Positions 59,916-64,000 of a stretch of DNA of 64,000 nucleotides are shown here, one piece after another (the first letter of the stretch is position 1; each line of letters begins with the position of its first letter). This DNA is from Aestuariivirga litoralis. GTDB taxonomy: Bacteria; Pseudomonadota; Alphaproteobacteria; Rhizobiales; Aestuariivirgaceae. The stretch spans positions 1-64,000 of the forward strand of contig NZ_QKVK01000012.1 in the NCBI RefSeq assembly GCF_003234965.1, in the 5' to 3' direction. A program made the translations under genes and the position numbers. Below the pieces are notes generated by a model that had not been told where the DNA came from, did no database searches, and was given only the letters and a program-made list of their open reading frames with translations.

Positions 59916-61838
59916 TCACGCCGCCTTCCGCGCCGCGTCCCAGATGTCCACCAGCGCCTGGAAGCGCTGCGCCATGTCGGCCACTGCCTGATCATCCGTC
60001 ATCTCGCCGCGCAACCATCTCTGCGCCGCGTTGCTGAAGATCGTGCGGCCCACGGCAAACCCCTTCACGACGGGCTGCCCCGCCACTGCCGCGAAGCCCT
60101 TGGCGAGCTCCTCTTCCGGCGCGTCGAGGCCCAGCAGCACCACGCCGCGGCACCACGGGTCGTTCTTCGCGATCACCGCGGCAATGTTCTCCCACGCCTT
60201 CGCACTCGCCTGCGGCTCCAGCTTCCACCAGTCGGGCTTGATGCCGAGTGCATAGAGCTCCTTCATCGCGCGCGCGATGGTCATGTCGTCCAGCGACCCG
60301 TGCTTGCCGGCGATGATCTCCACCAGCAATTCGCGCCCCACCTTGCGGGCAGCCTCATAGAGTGTCCGCAGCTTCTGTGCCTGCTCGTCCTTCAGTGCCT
60401 GCGGGTCGTCCGGGTGATAGAAGGCGAGGCACTTGATGGTGTGCGTCACCGGCCAGTCGACCAGCCTTGCGCCGACGTCCTGCGTGAACTCGAAGCGCAG
60501 GGGACGCGAGCCCGGCTGCTCCAGCGGGCGGCCGATCCACAGGCCCAGCTTCGCCGCATCGAACATCGCCTCGCGGCCGTAGACGTCGTCGAGCAGCGTG
60601 CCGAAGCCCGGCCTGCCCTTGGAGACGCGGCCAATGGCCTGCATGGCAAGCCGCTTGAAGTCGTTGAGGCGGGCGCGGGGTGCTCCCGCATCATCCGCCA
60701 TCTTCTCCATCTGCATGCGGTGGTCGATGGCGAAGGCGAGCAGCTGTTCCGGCTGCTGGCGCCGGGTTGTCGCCCAGTGCACGTGGTTGATCGCCTCGTC
60801 CTTCCGGAGCGCGCGGTGCTCGCTGCCATGCTTCAGGAAGAACTGCAGCTCCTCCCAGGTCGGGATTTCAGGCGAGCACAGCAGGCGGGACACCGCGAAG
60901 GCCCCGCAGGCATTGGCCCATGTAGCGCTCGTCGCATAATCCTCGCCCCGGAGCCAGCCGCGCAGGAAGCCGGACATGAAGCTGTCGCCCGCGCCCAGCA
61001 CGTTATAGACCTCGATGGGGAAGCCCTTGCCCACGATGCCCTTGTCGAGCGCATCCGGAATGGCGTCCGGATAGACCACGCAGCCCATCGGCCCGCGCTT
61101 CAGCACGATCACCGCCTTCGAGAGCGAACGGATGATGCGCAGCGCCTCCAGCGTGTCTTCCGAGCCCGCCGCGATATGCACCTCTTCCTCGGTGCCCACG
61201 ATCAGGTCGCAGTCGGGCAGGATCGACTTCATGTGATCGGACACCTTGTCCGACTTGATGTAGCGCTCCTCGCCCGCACCAAGCCCCGCGAGGCCCCACA
61301 GGTTCGGCCGGTAGTCGATGTCGAGGATCACCTTTGCGCCATGGGCCCGCGCGATGCGCATCGCCTTCCTCTGTGCGGCATCGGTATGCGGCTTGGCGAA
61401 ATGCGTGCCGGTGACCAGCACGGACGCGGAGGACTTCACGAAGTCCTCGTCGATGTCGGCCTCGGAAAGAGCCGAGTCGGCGCAGTTGTCGCGGTAGAAG
61501 ATCAGCGGGAAGGTCTTGTCGTTCTCGACCGACAGCAGCACCAGCGAGGTGAGCCGCTCGGGGTCGGTCGCGATCCCGTCGAGGGCCACGCCCTCGCGCG
61601 CCATCTGCTCCTTCACGTAGCGCCCCATCTGCTCGTCGCCCACCCGGGTGATGAGGCCGGACTTGAGGCCAAGTCGCGCCGTGCCGATGGCGATGTTGGA
61701 GGGGCAGCCGCCAACCGACTTGGCGAAGGAGGCGATGTCCTCCAGCCTCGACCCGATCTGCTGGCCATAGAGGTCCACCGAGCACCGCCCGATGGTGATG
61801 ACGTCCAACCGCTTGCCCCGGTCCGAACCCGCTGACAT
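59916..61838 (-). CDS. iolC: 5-Dehydro-2-deoxygluconokinase fused to a DUF2090/aldolase-like domain
   Basis: 640 residues, about twice a PfkB kinase. About 1-330 is the PfkB-type sugar kinase (GGCPSNIAIG, DIDYRPNLWG, and NVLGAGDSFMSGFLRG with the catalytic aspartate). About 340-640 is a TIM-barrel-like DUF2090 domain, which in inositol operons is thought to act as the following aldolase (IolJ-like). The fusion is common in Rhizobiales. CGGAG precedes the start. First gene of the leftward operon. Confidence 0.93.
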   Translation of the reverse strand: MSAGSDRGKRLDVITIGRCSVDLYGQQIGSRLEDIASFAKSVGGCPSNIAIGTARLGLKSGLITRVGDEQMGRYVKEQMAREGVALDGIATDPERLTSLVLLSVENDKTFPLIFYRDNCADSALSEADIDEDFVKSSASVLVTGTHFAKPHTDAAQRKAMRIARAHGAKVILDIDYRPNLWGLAGLGAGEERYIKSDKVSDHMKSILPDCDLIVGTEEEVHIAAGSEDTLEALRIIRSLSKAVIVLKRGPMGCVVYPDAIPDALDKGIVGKGFPIEVYNVLGAGDSFMSGFLRGWLRGEDYATSATWANACGAFAVSRLLCSPEIPTWEELQFFLKHGSEHRALRKDEAINHVHWATTRRQQPEQLLAFAIDHRMQMEKMADDAGAPRARLNDFKRLAMQAIGRVSKGRPGFGTLLDDVYGREAMFDAAKLGLWIGRPLEQPGSRPLRFEFTQDVGARLVDWPVTHTIKCLAFYHPDDPQALKDEQAQKLRTLYEAARKVGRELLVEIIAGKHGSLDDMTIARAMKELYALGIKPDWWKLEPQASAKAWENIAAVIAKNDPWCRGVVLLGLDAPEEELAKGFAAVAGQPVVKGFAVGRTIFSNAAQRWLRGEMTDDQAVADMAQRFQALVDIWDAARKAA

Positions 61839-61875
61839 GTCGCACTCCGATTTCTGACTGCTCGCTTGACAATAC

Positions 61876-61919
61876 GAAACAACAATTCCAAAATGAAGTC
61901 AATTCGGAATGTTTGTTCT
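61876..61919. promoter_or_regulatory. Two IolR-like operators between divergent iol operons
   Basis: The published IolR site in Sinorhizobium is GGAA-N6-TTCC. Here GAAACAACAATTCC (61876-61889) and GGAATGTTTGTTCT (61906-61919) each match in seven of eight fixed positions, with centres 30 bp apart (about three helical turns). TTGACA at 61866-61871 is a candidate -35 for iolG. They lie in the 245-bp gap between iolC and iolG. Confidence 0.6.
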
Positions 61920-62083
61920 AATTTTGGCGGTGGGACGGGGCTGCGAAATAATGTTGCGCATCGTCGTTCGGATGCACGTCATCCGCCTCTGGACAACAAC
62001 CGAAAAGCAACGGCATGCAACCGAACAACATGCTTTCCGGCATCCGCCGACAACACGAATCGACCGTTCCAAGGGAGGACTGA

Positions 62084-63073
62084 ATGCTACGTTTTGGAGT
62101 TCTGGGCGCCGGCCGCATCGGCAAGGTCCATGCCCGCACCATCGCCGCCTCGGGCAAGGCCAGGGTGGCCTACATCGCCGACGCCATGCCCAAGGCCGCC
62201 GAGGAACTGGCCGCCGAGGTGGGCGCGAAGGTCGCCGCGGTCGATGACATCATCAGGGCCGGTGACGTCGAGGCGATCCTGATCGCCACCCCCACCCCCT
62301 TCCATGCCGAGCAGATCGAGGCCGCCTCGAATGCCGGCAAGGCCATCCTGTGCGAGAAGCCGGTGAGCCTTTCCGTCGCCCGCATCGAGGACTGCCTGAA
62401 GACGGTGGCGAAGAACAAGTCCACCCTGATGATCGGCTTCAACCGCCGCTTCGACCCCAACTTCGCGTCCCTCGAAAAGCGCCTGCGCGCCGGCGCCATC
62501 GGCAACATCGAGATGGCCACCATCATCAGCCGCGACCCGGCCCCGCCGCCCGCCTCCTATGTGAAGAGCTCCGGCGGCATCTTCCGCGACATGATGATCC
62601 ATGACCTCGACCTCGCCCGATTCCTGGTTGGCGAGGAGTTCGTCACGGTGCAGGCCCTCGGCGCGGCGCTTGTCGACAAGGCCATCGGTGAGGAAGGCGA
62701 TTGCGACACGGCGGCGGTGCAGATGCAGACGGCGTCGGGCAAGATCGCCGTCATCACCAATTCGCGCCGCGCATCATATGGTTACGACCAGAGGATCGAG
62801 GTGCACGGGTCGAAGGGCATGCTGCGCGCCGGCAACATCCACAACACCACCGTGGAAGTGGCCACGGCGGAGGGCTTCAACGCCGACCCGATCCAGCACT
62901 TCTTCACCGAGCGCTATGGCCAGGCCTATGCCAACGAGGTCCTCACCTTCATCGACGCCGTCACCAACGGCACGCCGGTGAAGCCCTCGGGCCATGATGG
63001 CCTCCAGGCCCAGAAGCTGGCAGATGCGGCGACTGAATCGTGGAAGACCGGCAAGCCCGTGAAAGTGGGCTAA
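62084..63073 (+). CDS. iolG: Inositol 2-dehydrogenase
   Basis: A 329-residue Gfo/Idh/MocA-type dehydrogenase that oxidises myo-inositol to 2-inosose. The N-terminal loop is GAGRIG, CEKPVSL carries the conserved lysine, and IHDLDLARFL has the catalytic aspartate/histidine region. GGGAGGA precedes the start. It is divergent from iolC and shares the control region. Confidence 0.95.
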   Translation: MLRFGVLGAGRIGKVHARTIAASGKARVAYIADAMPKAAEELAAEVGAKVAAVDDIIRAGDVEAILIATPTPFHAEQIEAASNAGKAILCEKPVSLSVARIEDCLKTVAKNKSTLMIGFNRRFDPNFASLEKRLRAGAIGNIEMATIISRDPAPPPASYVKSSGGIFRDMMIHDLDLARFLVGEEFVTVQALGAALVDKAIGEEGDCDTAAVQMQTASGKIAVITNSRRASYGYDQRIEVHGSKGMLRAGNIHNTTVEVATAEGFNADPIQHFFTERYGQAYANEVLTFIDAVTNGTPVKPSGHDGLQAQKLADAATESWKTGKPVKVG

Positions 63074-63077
63074 CCCC

Positions 63078-63908
63078 ATGAATATCGAGAGCCTCAGGCA
63101 CCTCTCCATGGACGGCAAGACCGCCGTCGTCACCGGCTCCACGCAAGGGCTGGGTGAAGCCATCGCCCATCTCTTCGCCGACCGCGGCGTCAGCCAGATG
63201 GTCATCACCGGCCGCAACGCCGAGCGCGGGGCCCGGGTGAAGGCCGCCCTCGAGGCGAAGGGGGTGAAGACCGTCTTCGTGCCTGCCGACCTCGTGAAGC
63301 TCGACGAGGTGCGACAGGTCATCGCCGCCTGCGACGCCGCCTTCGGCCGCATCGATGCCCTCGTCAACGCCGCCGCACTCACCGACCGCGGCACCATCTG
63401 GGACACCTCGGAAGCCCGCTACGACGAGCTCTTCGATGCCAATGTCAAGGCGCCCTTCTTCCTCATGCAGGACGCACTCCACCTGATGAAGAAATCGAGG
63501 ACCAGCGGCACCATCGTCAACATCCTCTCGATGTCGGGCCATGGCGGGCAGGACTTCCTGACGGCCTATTCGACCACCAAGGGCGCGCTGGCGGTGATGA
63601 CGAAGAACGTCGCCTATTCGGTGATGAAGTACCGGATCCGCGTCAACGGCCTCAACATCGGCTGGATGGACACGCCCGGCGAGGACCGCATCATGAAGAC
63701 CTATCACGATGCCGCACCCGGCTGGCTCAAGGAAGCCGAAGCCGGCCGCCCCTTCGGCCGCCTGCTCAAGCCCGCGGAAGTCGCCCGCGCCTGCGCCTAC
63801 CTCTCGAGCGAGGAGTCCGGCCTCATGACCGGCTCCATCATCGACTTTGACCAGCAGGTGATGGGTGCCGGCAACAGCCCCTCCGACCCGCCCGACGCCA
63901 CGTGGTGA
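63078..63908 (+). CDS. Short-chain dehydrogenase/reductase (SDR)
   Basis: 276 residues. TGSTQGLGEA (about 19-28) is the cofactor loop, VNAAAL replaces the usual NNAG, and Y164 with K168 (YSTTKGA) is the catalytic pair. It follows iolG by 4 bp and is probably co-transcribed, so it may oxidise another inositol isomer or a pathway polyol. Terminator downstream. Confidence 0.85.
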   Translation: MNIESLRHLSMDGKTAVVTGSTQGLGEAIAHLFADRGVSQMVITGRNAERGARVKAALEAKGVKTVFVPADLVKLDEVRQVIAACDAAFGRIDALVNAAALTDRGTIWDTSEARYDELFDANVKAPFFLMQDALHLMKKSRTSGTIVNILSMSGHGGQDFLTAYSTTKGALAVMTKNVAYSVMKYRIRVNGLNIGWMDTPGEDRIMKTYHDAAPGWLKEAEAGRPFGRLLKPAEVARACAYLSSEESGLMTGSIIDFDQQVMGAGNSPSDPPDATW

Positions 63909-63929
63909 CCCCCACCGCATGACGCCCTG

Positions 63930-63956
63930 ACGGCCGCCCGCAAGGCGGCCGTTTCG
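63930..63956 (+). terminator. Rho-independent terminator after the iolG operon
   Basis: Nine-base perfect stem ACGGCCGCC / GGCGGCCGT (63930-63938, 63944-63952), loop CGCAA, then TTTCG. Beyond it, to the end of the window, no gene is seen. Confidence 0.75.
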
Positions 63957-64000
63957 CATGTTGCATGTTGTTCCAGCGTTGTTGAGCGATGCAAAAAGCG

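Overview
This GC-rich window looks like chromosomal DNA of an alphaproteobacterium, most likely order Hyphomicrobiales (Rhizobiales). The reasons are the mdh-sucCD-sucAB-lpd block, the rhizobial-style inositol genes (iolB, iolD, an IolC fused to a second domain, iolG), several binding-protein sugar ABC operons, and three families of intergenic palindromic repeats typical of that group. Genus and species cannot be fixed by eye. I see no tRNA, rRNA, CRISPR array, prophage or insertion sequence.

Layout. 1-372 has no gene apart from a strong-looking promoter pointing left out of the window. 373-3256: sugar-acid dehydratase and aldose epimerase. 3257-3633 has no protein gene; it holds two repeats and a promoter/terminator pair that could encode a very short RNA. 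3634-5802: priA. 5857-8620: pabB-pabA-pabC operon for p-aminobenzoate (folate). 8650-10513: transaldolase-like gene and zapE. 10646-20372: central carbon metabolism (mdh, sucC, sucD, sucA, sucB, a short-chain dehydrogenase, lpd). 20609-29207: accessory and housekeeping genes (amine/amino-acid oxidase-like flavoprotein, a secreted coiled-coil protein, xerC, two acetyltransferases, mmsA, small conserved genes, one gene remnant). 29340-32951: divergent sugar kinase versus class II aldolase plus SAF-domain oxidoreductase.

33027-40883 is the most interesting region. Five overlapping genes encode a berberine-bridge-type flavoenzyme, the N-terminal half of a LodA-like (cysteine tryptophylquinone oxidase) protein, a second polypeptide that joins the LodA-like C-terminal half to a ferritin-like domain, a radical SAM/SPASM enzyme, and a LodB/QhpG-like flavoprotein. 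I read this as a split, self-modifying quinoprotein oxidase system with its own maturation enzymes. It converges on, and overlaps by 34 bp, a very large signalling gene (SAM domain, class III nucleotide cyclase, NTPase, TPR-like repeats).

44392-56996 is an almost uninterrupted catabolic operon: two permeases, a binding protein, an FGGY kinase, a glycerol-1-phosphate-dehydrogenase-like enzyme, the ABC ATPase, a GpsA-like dehydrogenase, a SorC regulator, a second FGGY kinase, a HAD phosphatase and a class II aldolase. This is an apparently uncharacterised polyol or sugar-phosphate pathway. 57112-63908 carries inositol catabolism: iolC-iolD-iolB leftward and iolG plus a short-chain dehydrogenase rightward, with a shared control region containing two IolR-like sites. 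iolE is not present; mmsA (iolA) lies 30 kb away.
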